From Herbaspirillum sp. RV1423 (GTDB taxonomy: Bacteria > Pseudomonadota > Gammaproteobacteria > Burkholderiales > Burkholderiaceae_D): DNA of 64,000 nt. The notes under the pieces are model-generated. The model was given only the letters and a program-made list of their open reading frames with translations. It did no database searches and was not told the DNA's origin. Where the stretch lies: assembly GCF_000577615.1 (NCBI RefSeq), contig NZ_CBXX010000007.1, positions 62,001-126,000 of the forward strand, read 5' to 3'. How positions within the stretch are numbered: position 1 is the stretch's first letter; each line of letters starts with the position of its first letter. The translations under genes and the position numbers were made by a program. Below, piece by piece: positions 25,691-35,249 of this stretch.

Positions 25691-26986
25691 TCAACGTACG
25701 TTATTTTTGCTCGCAAACAGTGCTATCAGCGCAAGCGCAGAGATCACGATCAGGTAGTACGCCGGAGACATGATACTGCCGGTGTGCTTTACCAAAAGCC
25801 CGACTACAACCGGCGTCATTCCACCAAACAAGGTCATGGAAATGACGTAGGAAAGCGAAGAGCCAGTGGTTCGGCAACTGGTAGGGAAGAGTTGTGAAAG
25901 CAGCGATCCAACCGGCGAATAGTAGAAACTGTAAAACACTATCGACAGCGTCGTTTGGAATATCACGAGAGTGATAAAACTTGGCAGCAGGGTGAGCATG
26001 TAAAACAGCGGAAGGATCAAGATCATTCCAAATACAAGGGAATACTTCATCATTTTCACTGTACCAAAGCGATCTGCCGCCATGCCCCCAAGTAACGGAA
26101 ATACAAAACAAAGAAGTCCGCTAATCATCGACGAAACGAAAGCCGCGTCTTTGCTTACGCCAAGATTATTGATTGCAAAGGTGGGCATGTAGATGTTCAT
26201 GAAGCTCGCAAGCCCACCAATTCCGGCAATCACTGCGCCCGCTATTATTTTCGCCTTGTAAAATCTGACCGCCTCGCTTAGCGGAGATTGCTGCACTTCC
26301 TTGCGGCTTTCAAATTCGGATGTTTCACTCACCTTGTTGCGTATATAAAGCCCGACCGGCCCAATCAGGCAACCAAAGATGAATGGAACGCGCCATCCCC
26401 AGGATCCGACTTGCTCAGGCGTTAAAAAATGATTGATACAGTAGGCAAAAAGCGATGCCATGAGGACTGCCAAACCAGAGGCAGAAAATTGCATGCTACC
26501 GAAAAATGCTCTTCGCTTTGGGTCTTGCTCCGTGAGGAAGGAATTGGCTGCAGCAAATTCGCCCCCGGCGGAAAAACCTTGCAGCATTCGTCCCAGCACC
26601 AGGATTGCCGGCGCCAATACACCTATGCTTTCGTAAGTTGGTACAAATGCGATGATTGCAGTGCCGCACAACATCAGGAATGACGCCAGGCTCAAGGTGA
26701 AGCGACGCCCATGCTTGTCCGCCACAACGCCCAGGACAATTGCGCCAATGGGACGGACCACAAACGAGCTTCCGAAGGTCAGCAGACTCAACAGCAGTGC
26801 GGTCTGTTCATCACCTGTAGGGAAAAATAATTTGGCAACGGTGATGGCAAACATCGCGTAGACCAACAGGTCGAACCACTCGAAAAACGTGCCGAAGTTG
26901 GCCGCCAGGACATCACGAGTACGATTCTTGTTGCGAATGCCCGGAGACGCCGGGGCAGCCCCCGGGGTTGTGCTTGTATTTTTCAT
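25691..26986 (-). CDS. MHS-family MFS transporter in the oxoadipate block
   Basis: This proton symporter of 431 residues has about twelve helices: NFGTFFEWFDLLVYAMFAIT at helix 1, ADKHGRRFTLSLASF in the conserved cytoplasmic loop and RMLQGFSAGGEFAAANSFLT. It resembles ProP/ShiA-type carriers of zwitterionic or carboxylate solutes. It is the last gene of a co-directional run from 38294 down to 25691. The 18-base gap to the hglS-like gene suggests co-transcription and uptake of a pathway substrate such as pipecolate or an aminoadipate-like acid (inference). Confidence 0.88.
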   Translation of the reverse strand: MKNTSTTPGAAPASPGIRNKNRTRDVLAANFGTFFEWFDLLVYAMFAITVAKLFFPTGDEQTALLLSLLTFGSSFVVRPIGAIVLGVVADKHGRRFTLSLASFLMLCGTAIIAFVPTYESIGVLAPAILVLGRMLQGFSAGGEFAAANSFLTEQDPKRRAFFGSMQFSASGLAVLMASLFAYCINHFLTPEQVGSWGWRVPFIFGCLIGPVGLYIRNKVSETSEFESRKEVQQSPLSEAVRFYKAKIIAGAVIAGIGGLASFMNIYMPTFAINNLGVSKDAAFVSSMISGLLCFVFPLLGGMAADRFGTVKMMKYSLVFGMILILPLFYMLTLLPSFITLVIFQTTLSIVFYSFYYSPVGSLLSQLFPTSCRTTGSSLSYVISMTLFGGMTPVVVGLLVKHTGSIMSPAYYLIVISALALIALFASKNNVR

Positions 26987-27004
26987 GCGTTCTTCTTGTG
27001 AGAA

Positions 27005-28399
27005 TTAGATCGAGAGAGACTTCGTCTTCTCAAATTGGAATTTCAGCGAATCCAATGAAAGCTGTCGGGATTTCTCGTAAATCACGAACTCATCAAGAAC
27101 CGGGGCCTGCAATGCTTGTTCAAAACCGCCCTGTGCAGAATCTGCCACATAGTCTTTTTGCTCGTTCCCACCCAAATTGGATTGGAAAATCCCGGCGGCG
27201 CTGACGGGGAGAAAATCTTCGTAAATAATCGGCTGTATGCCAACGATTTTTTTCTTGATCAGGACTTTAAGATTGAAATTATTGTTTCCCCGGGTGGCTG
27301 CAGCGAAAGCTTCTTCATCGACAATCGCATATCTGAAAAATGCCAGTTCCTCGGTATGCAATGTTTGGTAGTCGTCCGGAAAATCGGAAAACACCGCCTG
27401 GAGGCGGCTCTCATAGTCGGTGGCCGTGTTGCCCGATCCATCCATGGAACGCACTTTGGCAAGAAGTTGATCGTATAAAGCGCGTCCTTTGCGGGTCAAG
27501 GCAACGCCCCTCTGCTCGATCTCTCCAAATCGTGCCGTATGCGTACCGGCGTCCGAATCACCCTTGAACGCAATGGCTTCCACCAGCGCTTTAAAGCTTG
27601 TTTGCCGCAGCAATATCGGGCAACGCCGACGAGGAGGCCCCTCGATGAGGTCTTTTGCTTTGATGCCGCGGCGAGGCATTTCAAGCTGCGCGGCATCGAT
27701 GTCCAAGGTGCGCGGCGTCAAATGATTGATATGTGGGCCCTTGAAGCAAACGACGTCGGCTATCAAGCGGTGTGCGCCGAGTAATTTTTGGTAAGTGCTT
27801 GAGCTGACCGTTGCTTCGCTATGCCAACTGAAGGTCTTGGTAACTTCCGCAATGAACTGATCTGCATCACCACAATGCAAGCCCCCCTCTTTCTCTGCCT
27901 GAGCCAGCAAGGAGAGCGCCATTGGCGTGAAGATTTCCCGCCCAACCAGGAGCTGCCGCGCCTCTTCGCGCAGCTCTTCATTTTCGATCAGCTCAAGGCG
28001 CAGCAACGACGTGAAAACCCGGAATGGATTGAAGCGGAGTGCGGTATCCTCGATTGGCCGAAATGCGGTGGCGTGGACGGGAACCCCGGCGACCGACAAG
28101 TCGTAGTAACCGACTGGATGCATGCCCATCACTTTGAAGATTCGCCGCATTGTTGCCAATTCGCGTTCAGTACCCAGGCGAATGGCGCCGTGCCGCTCGA
28201 CGTCGATGCGGTCGAGTTCTCCCGTCTGGAGCAATTCCTTCCTCAAAGCTACATCATCTTCCAGCGTGCTTCTATTGATATCTCCAACCAGCTCGAGCAA
28301 GGTACCGTATTGCGGAACCTCTGCCCGATACATGCCTGACATCGCCATGGAAAACTTTGCGCGAATTTCGTCTGGCGAAATAAAATTTGGTGTGTTCAT
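27005..28399 (-). CDS. hglS: 2-oxoadipate dioxygenase/decarboxylase (DUF1338)
   Basis: This protein of 464 residues belongs to the DUF1338/YdcJ family, whose characterised member HglS of Pseudomonas putida is an Fe(II) enzyme. That enzyme converts 2-oxoadipate, CO2 being lost and O2 used, to D-2-hydroxyglutarate in D-lysine catabolism. Family features seen are FSMAMSGMYRAEVPQYGTLL near the N-terminus, the HINHLTPRTLDID segment with metal-ligand histidine, and ERHGAIRLGT. It lies between an aldehyde dehydrogenase and a transporter, with an oxidase of the pipecolate-oxidase type upstream, which is the order expected for this route. No second candidate function is apparent. Confidence 0.88.
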   Translation of the reverse strand: MNTPNFISPDEIRAKFSMAMSGMYRAEVPQYGTLLELVGDINRSTLEDDVALRKELLQTGELDRIDVERHGAIRLGTERELATMRRIFKVMGMHPVGYYDLSVAGVPVHATAFRPIEDTALRFNPFRVFTSLLRLELIENEELREEARQLLVGREIFTPMALSLLAQAEKEGGLHCGDADQFIAEVTKTFSWHSEATVSSSTYQKLLGAHRLIADVVCFKGPHINHLTPRTLDIDAAQLEMPRRGIKAKDLIEGPPRRRCPILLRQTSFKALVEAIAFKGDSDAGTHTARFGEIEQRGVALTRKGRALYDQLLAKVRSMDGSGNTATDYESRLQAVFSDFPDDYQTLHTEELAFFRYAIVDEEAFAAATRGNNNFNLKVLIKKKIVGIQPIIYEDFLPVSAAGIFQSNLGGNEQKDYVADSAQGGFEQALQAPVLDEFVIYEKSRQLSLDSLKFQFEKTKSLSI

Positions 28400-28444
28400 A
28401 GCCGTGTCATCAATGAGGAACTTGATTGGTAAAAAATATTCTCG

Positions 28445-29881
28445 TCAGACCTGAGTAATGAATTTCGTTGTCAGATAGCCGTCGAAGGTCTCGGTGCCCC
28501 CTTCCGATCCCATGCCGCTGTCTTTAATGCCGCCAAACGGCGTCTCCGGCAGTGCGCTTCCGAAATGGTTGATGTTCACCATACCGACTTGGAGTTGTTG
28601 GGCCGCAGCAGCGGAAGTCTTCAATGATTCCGTGAACACATAGGAGGATAGTCCAAATGGAAGACGATTGGCGCGCTTGACGACCTCTTCAAATGTGCTG
28701 AATCGCACAATTGGTGCAATGGGACCGAACGGCTCTTCATTCATCAACATGGCATCGTCATGCAAGCCGGTAACTACTGTTACCGGGAAATAACTTCCGG
28801 GTCCGACCGGAGCATGGCCTTTGAAATGAATCGTTGCGCCACGCTGATCAGCGTCATCCATGAAGCGGCTCATGGCGTCGACCCGGCGATCATGTGCCAG
28901 CGGCCCCATGCCGACATCTGCATCAAGTCCATTTCCTACTTTGATCGCAGAAACCGTATCGGTAAAAACTTCCAGAAATTGATCGTAGGCATTTTCCTGA
29001 ACATAGAATCGGGTCGGCGATACGCAAACCTGGCCAGCATTGCGTACTTTGTTTTGCGCCAGCAGAACCGCGGCTCTATGGATGTCGGCGTCATCGAATA
29101 CGATCACGGGAGAGTGTCCGCCAAGCTCCCAGGTGCCGCGTTTCATGTGTGTACCAGCCAACGCCGCCAAATGCTTGCCTACGGGGACTGACCCCGTAAA
29201 TGAAACCTTTTGTACGATCGGTGAAGAGATGAGATGCCGGGATATGGCCGCCGGATCGCCCCAGATGATGTTCAGTACGCCTTTCGGCAAACCCGCTTCG
29301 GAAAACAATCGGGCAATCGCCATCACTGCGCTGGGCGATTCTTCCGGGCCCTTCAGGATGATGCTACATCCCGCACCGATAGCCGCACTGATTTTGCGAA
29401 TCGCCTGGCCGAAAGGAAAATTCCAGGGCGTGAATGCTGCGCAGACGCCAATCGGCTCGCGAATGACAAATTGCCGAACTTCCGGCGATCGGGAAGGAAT
29501 AACACGGCCATAAATGCGACGACACTCTTCCGCGTGCCAATCTGCATGATCGGCGTTGGCTTTGACTTCTGCAATTGACTCAAACAGGGGCTTGCCCTGG
29601 TCGAGGGTAATGTTGCGTCCTATCGATTCAGCCTGCGCCCTCGCCAAATTAGCAAATCGACGAAGTACGTCGGATCGCAATAGCGGAGATGTTCTGCTCC
29701 ATAGATGAAATGCTGATTCTGCGCTTTGAAGAGCAGCGTCAAGATCATCTGTCGTCACCTTCGGGAGCTGGCCCAGTATTTCATTGGTCGCCGGATTCAT
29801 GACGGGCATGGTTACGCCATCGGACGAGCAACGAAATTCGCCATCAATGAACAGAGCAAGACTTTCGTAAGAAGTATTCAT
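28445..29881 (-). CDS. NAD(P)-dependent aldehyde dehydrogenase (GabD/AmaB-like)
   Basis: This aldehyde dehydrogenase has 478 residues and is of the succinate-semialdehyde class. Conserved parts are FTPWNFPFGQAIRKISAAIG, FTGSVPVGKHLAALAG, the catalytic Glu in ELGGHSPVIVFDDAD and the catalytic Cys in NAGQVCVSPTRFYV. In the pipecolate route the corresponding enzyme, AmaB, oxidises 2-aminoadipate 6-semialdehyde to 2-aminoadipate. The neighbours on both sides (amaA-like oxidase, hglS) support that role over GABA degradation. Spacing to the oxidase gene is 8 bases. Confidence 0.85.
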   Translation of the reverse strand: MNTSYESLALFIDGEFRCSSDGVTMPVMNPATNEILGQLPKVTTDDLDAALQSAESAFHLWSRTSPLLRSDVLRRFANLARAQAESIGRNITLDQGKPLFESIAEVKANADHADWHAEECRRIYGRVIPSRSPEVRQFVIREPIGVCAAFTPWNFPFGQAIRKISAAIGAGCSIILKGPEESPSAVMAIARLFSEAGLPKGVLNIIWGDPAAISRHLISSPIVQKVSFTGSVPVGKHLAALAGTHMKRGTWELGGHSPVIVFDDADIHRAAVLLAQNKVRNAGQVCVSPTRFYVQENAYDQFLEVFTDTVSAIKVGNGLDADVGMGPLAHDRRVDAMSRFMDDADQRGATIHFKGHAPVGPGSYFPVTVVTGLHDDAMLMNEEPFGPIAPIVRFSTFEEVVKRANRLPFGLSSYVFTESLKTSAAAAQQLQVGMVNINHFGSALPETPFGGIKDSGMGSEGGTETFDGYLTTKFITQV

Positions 29882-29889
29882 ATGGCTTT

Positions 29890-31182
29890 TTAACCCAAAT
29901 CAAATCTATCAAAAGAAAAGGCATCCTCTTCACGGCGGTTTCGATTGGATTTGTCGAAGATGATCCCGGCCATCATGTCGCCAGCCGCAAAGCCGATTCC
30001 AAAGCCATGCCCTGAAAACCCGGTCGCGATGAACAAGCCAGGTGTGGAGCCGACTCCGGAAATAATGGGAAGGGCATCAGGAGTCACATCAATTAAGCCG
30101 CCCCATTGCCTGGCAATTTTTGTCTGAGCGAATTGCGGAAATGCCAATCTGACGCTGTCCATGGCCTGGGAGATAGTTCGCTCTGTGGGGATCGCGTCAT
30201 ACACTCTGTTTTTTTCAAATGGGCTGACTTGTTCCATCGAGAATTTTGTCGGGACGGCGAGCTCTTCGAAGAACTTCTTTCCAAAGCGAAGCTTCAGAAG
30301 CTTGCTCTCCGCTCTCCAGGCGGGGAAAAATTTCCAGAAGAGCTTGAAACTGTCCGGAACAATTTCCACGATGGACGCATTCAGCTTGGAAATAACATAT
30401 CCACCTGAGCAATGAGGCCTGCATGTGTATTCCCCGCCATTCAATGCCACCTGGGGACCATTGCCGATCGGCGTAGTCTCAAATGCGGTAGCTGCCACCT
30501 TGAGTTGAGGCAAGTTGATACCGAAATTTCCGCAGAAGAGACGAGACCAGATACCGCCCGCGCATACAACGGCCGCGGCGCCAAACCGGCCTTGCTCAGT
30601 CCATACACCGACTACTTTTCCTCCCGCGACATCGAGACCGCGGACAGCGCAGTTCTCGACAATCTTGACGCCGGCGAAAGCTGCCAATTTCGCAACAATT
30701 CCCGGGACCATTTGCGGCTCGGCAACACCGTCCTCAGCGCTATACAGCGCACCTGCCAACGGCTGTTTGGTTCCACCGACCAGGTCTTCAGCCGCTGCAC
30801 GTCCCAGCAGTTCGCCCTTGACGCCAATCTGGCGCGCCGCGGCAAGCCACTTTTCATGAGAAGCCATTTCCTGTTCGCTTGACGCAAAATACGCAAGTCC
30901 CGTTTTCCGATAGCCGACGTTCACTTGTTCCTGCAATTTCGACCACGTTTCATTCACCCGGAGAGCCATTGGAAGCTCGGCAAGATCACGCCGCAAGCTG
31001 CGAATCCAGCCCCAGTTTCGGGAAGACTGCTCAGCACCCACTGTTCCCTTTTCAAAGAGCGCGACCTGCAAGCCTTGGCGGGCCAAAGCCCACGCAGTGC
31101 TAAGGCCAATGATGCCACCACCGATAATGATGACGTCCCAATTTTTCTGTACAGATATGGTGTGCATGGTGCTTTTTTGCAT
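29890..31182 (-). CDS. DAO-type FAD oxidoreductase, candidate pipecolate oxidase
   Basis: This flavoprotein of 430 residues has the N-terminal dinucleotide fold DVIIIGGGIIGLSTAWALAR, the SSRNWGWIRSLRRDLAELPM segment typical of one branch of D-amino-acid-oxidase-like dehydrogenases, and a C-terminal GLFIATGFSGHGFGIGFAAG FAD-binding block. This branch includes AmaA, which oxidises L-pipecolate to piperideine-6-carboxylate. Assignment to pipecolate rests on the adjacent AmaB-like and HglS genes, not on active-site residues. Another secondary amine or D-amino acid is possible. Starts at 31182 or 31167 are both without a clear ribosome site. Confidence 0.8.
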   Translation of the reverse strand: MQKSTMHTISVQKNWDVIIIGGGIIGLSTAWALARQGLQVALFEKGTVGAEQSSRNWGWIRSLRRDLAELPMALRVNETWSKLQEQVNVGYRKTGLAYFASSEQEMASHEKWLAAARQIGVKGELLGRAAAEDLVGGTKQPLAGALYSAEDGVAEPQMVPGIVAKLAAFAGVKIVENCAVRGLDVAGGKVVGVWTEQGRFGAAAVVCAGGIWSRLFCGNFGINLPQLKVAATAFETTPIGNGPQVALNGGEYTCRPHCSGGYVISKLNASIVEIVPDSFKLFWKFFPAWRAESKLLKLRFGKKFFEELAVPTKFSMEQVSPFEKNRVYDAIPTERTISQAMDSVRLAFPQFAQTKIARQWGGLIDVTPDALPIISGVGSTPGLFIATGFSGHGFGIGFAAGDMMAGIIFDKSNRNRREEDAFSFDRFDLG

Positions 31183-31217
31183 TGCATTTATTCGTTATGG
31201 CTACTGGTCGGGATACT

Positions 31218-31949
31218 TCACAGCGGGTGCAAGACCCGGCGCAAGAAGTCTTTGAGTCTGGAACTCATTGGTTGACTCAATACCTCGGACGCGATTCCCT
31301 CTTCGACAATCTTTCCGCCGTCGATAAAAATCACCCGGTCAGCGACCTCCCGGGCAAACTGCATCTCGTGTGTGACGACCAGCATCGTCATGCCGCTCTC
31401 CGCAAGCTTTCGCATCACTTCAAGAACGTCGCCAACAAGTTCCGGATCCAATGCGGATGTCGGTTCGTCAAAAAGGATGGCTTTCGGACGCATTGCCAAG
31501 GCGCGCGCAATCGCAACACGCTGCTGCTGCCCTCCTGAAAGCTGAGGTGGAAATGCCGAAGCCTTATGTCCCATGCCTACACTGTCCAGCAAATCCATTG
31601 CGTGCCTTGTCGCATCTTCCACAGCTTCTTTCTTGACGAAAACCGGGCCTTCGATAACGTTTTCCAGGACCGTCCGGTGCGGAAAGAGATTGAAGCGCTG
31701 AAACACCATCGCCACTTCGCTGCGTATCTTCCTCAGATCCGTCGGGTTGTCGGAGACCGGGTCGCCGTCCACGGTAATGGAGCCGCCAGTGTGCGTTTCG
31801 AGCCCATTAATGCAACGCAGCAGAGTCGATTTTCCGGAACCTGATGCCCCGATTACGCAAACCACTTCACCCTGGCGAATATGCGCGTCTACCCCTTTCA
31901 AGACATGATTGGCGCCATAGCTTTTTTCAAGCGATTGAATAGTAATCAT
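31218..31949 (-). CDS. polar amino acid ABC transporter ATPase
   Basis: This ATPase of 243 residues has Walker [19 protein letters not shown], signature [20 protein letters not shown] and Walker [15 protein letters not shown], followed by the switch histidine ([12 protein letters not shown]). It closely resembles GlnQ/HisP-type ATPases of the polar amino acid uptake family. Its ATG overlaps the permease stop by four bases. It works with the permease and binding protein just upstream; only one permease gene is present, so a homodimeric channel is likely. Confidence 0.95.
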   Translation of the reverse strand: MITIQSLEKSYGANHVLKGVDAHIRQGEVVCVIGASGSGKSTLLRCINGLETHTGGSITVDGDPVSDNPTDLRKIRSEVAMVFQRFNLFPHRTVLENVIEGPVFVKKEAVEDATRHAMDLLDSVGMGHKASAFPPQLSGGQQQRVAIARALAMRPKAILFDEPTSALDPELVGDVLEVMRKLAESGMTMLVVTHEMQFAREVADRVIFIDGGKIVEEGIASEVLSQPMSSRLKDFLRRVLHPL

Positions 31950-32599
31950 CTTTTGTTATTCCGTTTCTCAAGATAACGAACAAGAACGATGAGAGGCACG
32001 CACATGGCGAGGTAGAGCAGTGCTACGAGTCCGAAAACCGTCGAACTCTTGAACGTGCTTGCAGCAATCAGTTTTCCCTGAAGCGCCAGTTCTGCCACAG
32101 TAATCGTTGAGGCCTGCGATGAATCCTTGAGCATCATGATCATGATGTTTCCGTAGGGTGGAAGAATCAGCTTGACAGCCTGAGGTAGAATTACGCGCCG
32201 CATGGTCAGGCCCCATCCCATGCCGATCGAGCTCGCCGCTTCGAGTTGACCTCGATCAATGGCTTCAATACCGGCGCGGAAATTCTCTGCCTGGTAGGCC
32301 GAGTAGGTCAATCCCAAACCAAGGATGGCCGCCTGAACCGCACTTAATGACACGCCCCAATCGGGCAACACGAAATAGAAGAAAAAGAGAACCACAATTA
32401 CCGGAATGCCGCGCAAAAGATTGATGACAATCACGCTGATCCACGCCAGCGCCCGAATGGAAGACACGCGCAGCACTGCCCAAAATAATCCAAGTACAGT
32501 TGAAAGAAGCAGGGATCCAATTGTGACGGTAATTGTCAGGTAAAGCCCTTTCCCCAAGATCGGCAGGTACTCGATTGCATCGCCATAAAACTGATTCAT
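31946..32599 (-). CDS. polar amino acid ABC transporter permease
   Basis: This inner-membrane permease of 217 residues has five or so helices. [20 protein letters not shown] at the N-terminus and the [20 protein letters not shown] coupling loop (EAA motif) are typical of HisM/GlnP-type subunits. It forms an operon with the ATPase (4-base overlap) and the binding protein (30-base gap). Confidence 0.94.
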   Translation of the reverse strand: MNQFYGDAIEYLPILGKGLYLTITVTIGSLLLSTVLGLFWAVLRVSSIRALAWISVIVINLLRGIPVIVVLFFFYFVLPDWGVSLSAVQAAILGLGLTYSAYQAENFRAGIEAIDRGQLEAASSIGMGWGLTMRRVILPQAVKLILPPYGNIMIMMLKDSSQASTITVAELALQGKLIAASTFKSSTVFGLVALLYLAMCVPLIVLVRYLEKRNNKR

Positions 32600-32629
32600 A
32601 GTTAACTCGCAATGGTGGCGTAGATGCGC

Positions 32630-33379
32630 TTACTTCATGCCCCAGGTCTTCAGGATGGCATCCAGTTGGCCGTTGGATTTAATTTTGGTGATGGCGTCGT
32701 TCAACTTTTTCAGTAGCTCAGGCTCTCCCTTGCGCACGGCCAAACCGACTTCGCCCGGCAACGTAGGTTTATATGAGGACACCATATGGATATTGGCGTA
32801 GTTGCCGGTGGAGATTCCGTAGGCAGCAATGGGGTAATCAATAAATGCGGCGTCGATCCGGCCGACGTTGACATCGCGCATTAACTCTTGAATGTTGTCG
32901 TAAATCTTCACTTCCTTGAATACACCTGCCTTTTGGAGTGGTTCAATGTAAGCGGTGCCTACCGCGACGCCGACTGTTTTTCCCTGAAGGTCGGCGAATG
33001 ATTTGTATTGAGCGGTGTCTTTGTTCGGCACGGCAAGTCCTTCTCCATAGCCATAAATCATCTGGCTGAAGTCGACTATTTCTGCACGTTTGGGAGTGAT
33101 GAACATGGGGGTTGCGATGACATCGATTTTCTTTGACGTCAGGGAGGCGATCAGAGAGGAGAAGGGAATTGGCTCGAATTCAAGCTTCACACCTGCCTCT
33201 TTTTCGACGGCCTTCATGATATCGATCATCGCGCCGCGCAGCGTATTTGTTTTTGTGTCAAGGAAGGAGAATGGGCTGCCAGTCGGGCTTGATCCAACTT
33301 TTAAAATAGTCTGAGCGATCGCGCTGTGTGCACCAGCCGCGTACATGACAAACGAAAGAATAGCAACCATACATTTCAT
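32630..33379 (-). CDS. amino acid ABC transporter periplasmic binding protein
   Basis: This family-3 solute-binding protein of 249 residues has a signal peptide (MKCMVAILSFVMYAAGAHSA, cleavage after AIAQ or close by). The two-lobe fold shows GSSPTGSPFSFLDTKTNTLRG, DVIATPMFITPKRAEIVDFS and VGVAVGTAYIEPLQKAG. The ligand is probably a polar or basic amino acid or related imino acid; context favours lysine or pipecolate (inference). The ATG at 33379 with AGGGGA seven bases upstream is preferred to the open frame reaching 33454. Confidence 0.92.
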   Translation of the reverse strand: MKCMVAILSFVMYAAGAHSAIAQTILKVGSSPTGSPFSFLDTKTNTLRGAMIDIMKAVEKEAGVKLEFEPIPFSSLIASLTSKKIDVIATPMFITPKRAEIVDFSQMIYGYGEGLAVPNKDTAQYKSFADLQGKTVGVAVGTAYIEPLQKAGVFKEVKIYDNIQELMRDVNVGRIDAAFIDYPIAAYGISTGNYANIHMVSSYKPTLPGEVGLAVRKGEPELLKKLNDAITKIKSNGQLDAILKTWGMK

Positions 33380-33535
33380 GAGAATTCCCCTTTTTAAATT
33401 GACCAAAATATGCCGGATGGTATTGCGAAGTGATTTCCAAAAACAGAGATCCACTTGCTGATTCGTCCGGGCAATCGAGATTTTTATCTTCGTTGTCGTC
33501 CCGGACCGGTGTTGATTTTTCTTTGAGATGTTTAC

Positions 33536-33928
33536 TTAATTTGCACCTTCGTCCGTGCATTTTTCTTGCGCGGCGGTGTCCACGAGAACGTAAACTTTTT
33601 TCACTGCTTCGATAGTTTTCCAGGTGCCGGTAAAATTCGGTTTGATCACAAAGGAATCTCCCGCCCGGAAGATCTTTGACTCGCCGCTATCTTCCTGGAC
33701 TTCGACTACACCTTCCAGAATGTGGCAGAACTCATAGATGCTGCCCCGTATTGCGATTTGCTTGCTCTCGGTACTGGCCCATACGCCACTGCGAACCATC
33801 GCGCCATGATGGTCTTGCTCCCAGGACGTGAACACGGGTTGCGAGCCCTCCAGCAGGCGTTCAGCCAGGCAAGTCCCATTTTCTCCTTCACCGAGCCCGG
33901 AAATTTCAATCTTCTTGACTTTGTTCAT
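33536..33928 (-). CDS. cupin-domain protein
   Basis: This small beta-barrel protein of 130 residues has cupin motif 1-like YEFCHILEGVVEVQED and motif 2-like FRAGDSFVIKPNFTGTWKTI, similar to the EutQ/DUF861-type cupins. The metal-ligand pattern is incomplete: only one clear His is seen in motif 1. It may therefore bind a small molecule without metal. Such cupins often accompany amino acid oxidase and LysR genes. No reaction is known for it. Confidence 0.8.
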   Translation of the reverse strand: MNKVKKIEISGLGEGENGTCLAERLLEGSQPVFTSWEQDHHGAMVRSGVWASTESKQIAIRGSIYEFCHILEGVVEVQEDSGESKIFRAGDSFVIKPNFTGTWKTIEAVKKVYVLVDTAAQEKCTDEGAN

Positions 33929-34194
33929 TGCGCTCTTTCAGTCGTCAGTTTGTGAACAGCCACCTCTATCGTTTAACGATGCAGTGATGCTATGGCGTCA
34001 TCTTCGGTGAGTAAGAACTGGTTCGCAAATTCTTTATCCGTCGATCAAATTCCAGTTTGGAATGTGATGTAGCACTTAGTCCAAGTCGGTGCCGGACGCT
34101 ATTTTTCGGCCCCAATGTGGTGCCATTTTTTAGGGAATTGAGCGATGCTGGTGCGCAGGAAAAGGGAGGATGGGTCGGGCAAGCGGGGAGGGGT

Positions 34195-35106
34195 TTATTG
34201 CGTCTGGAGTTTTACCGTTTCCAGCAGGCACTCCTGGACGATTTCAAGGAATTGTTCGGCTTGCACAGAAGCCGGACGTTGCTCCGAGACGATCAGGTCG
34301 ACGTGGACCATACACTCGGGCATGAATGGCTTTCTCAACAAGCCGGGATATAGTCCAAGGCGAACTGAATAGGGATCGACAATGGCAAGGCCGTAGCCTT
34401 GTTCAACAATCTTGCAAATAGTGGTCGTATAGTTGGCCGTTACATCAATGTCTTGTTGCACGTATTCTTCTGAAAACGCGCATTCAATCATTCGCTGCAG
34501 CGCCAAGTTGTGACGATAGCCCACAATTTTCTGCCCCGCAAGGTCGGGCGGACGCACCACATCCAGGGCTGCGAGCGGGTGATTGACAGGCATGACGCAG
34601 ACCATTGGAGAAGAGTGGAGTCTGCGGATATGGCCATAGGTATCAGTTGGTCCACTAAGTACAATACCTACGTCAGCAGCAAAATTTCGGACTGCATTCG
34701 CCACTCCGTGTTCTCCCCCCGCATTCAGGCAAATCTTGCCTTCGCTCCATCGGTCCTTGTAGCGTGCAACGGCTTCCGGAAGAAGGATCGACGTCAGTGT
34801 AGGAGACGCTTGGACGGTGAGCTGATGTGATCTTCCGTCCCTCAGTGCGCCGGCCGCCTTTTGAAAATTGAAGACCTCCTCATTGACTCTGTTTGCATCC
34901 GCCATGAGTGCATAGGCGTCGGCAGTCGGTTTGAGGCCGGTACCCGTGCGCAAGAAAAGTGCGAAGCCCAATTGTCGTTCGAATGCCGCAAGCGCCTTGC
35001 TAACACTGGGCTGCGTAGTATGCAGCGCGGCGGCAGCTCCATGTGTGGAGCCGGTCTCCATAAGTGCCTGGAAAACCTCTATGTACTTGAGACGAAATGG
35101 ATTCAT
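34195..35106 (-). CDS. LysR-family regulator of the oxoadipate block
   Basis: This regulator of 303 residues has the N-terminal winged helix LKYIEVFQALMETGSTHGAA and TTQPSVSKALAAFERQLGFA, then a periplasmic-binding-protein-like effector domain. The sequence is of the OccR/NocR-like group that responds to amino acids and opines, consistent with control of the surrounding transporter and catabolic genes. It lies between the cupin gene and the Fe-S dehydrogenase gene, on the same strand as both, so it may be part of the transcription unit it controls. Confidence 0.92.
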   Translation of the reverse strand: MNPFRLKYIEVFQALMETGSTHGAAAALHTTQPSVSKALAAFERQLGFALFLRTGTGLKPTADAYALMADANRVNEEVFNFQKAAGALRDGRSHQLTVQASPTLTSILLPEAVARYKDRWSEGKICLNAGGEHGVANAVRNFAADVGIVLSGPTDTYGHIRRLHSSPMVCVMPVNHPLAALDVVRPPDLAGQKIVGYRHNLALQRMIECAFSEEYVQQDIDVTANYTTTICKIVEQGYGLAIVDPYSVRLGLYPGLLRKPFMPECMVHVDLIVSEQRPASVQAEQFLEIVQECLLETVKLQTQ

Positions 35107-35249
35107 TGTCCGGGATACTGTTGTCGAAGGGCCGGGTTGTGGATGACTGGACAGGCATTCTCCCGACTATGCCATGGCTGCCATCGCAGGGCAACTCTGT
35201 GCTGCCTGGTGGACCGATCCGATCGGATGCAGGCGACGCTGCCATGGCA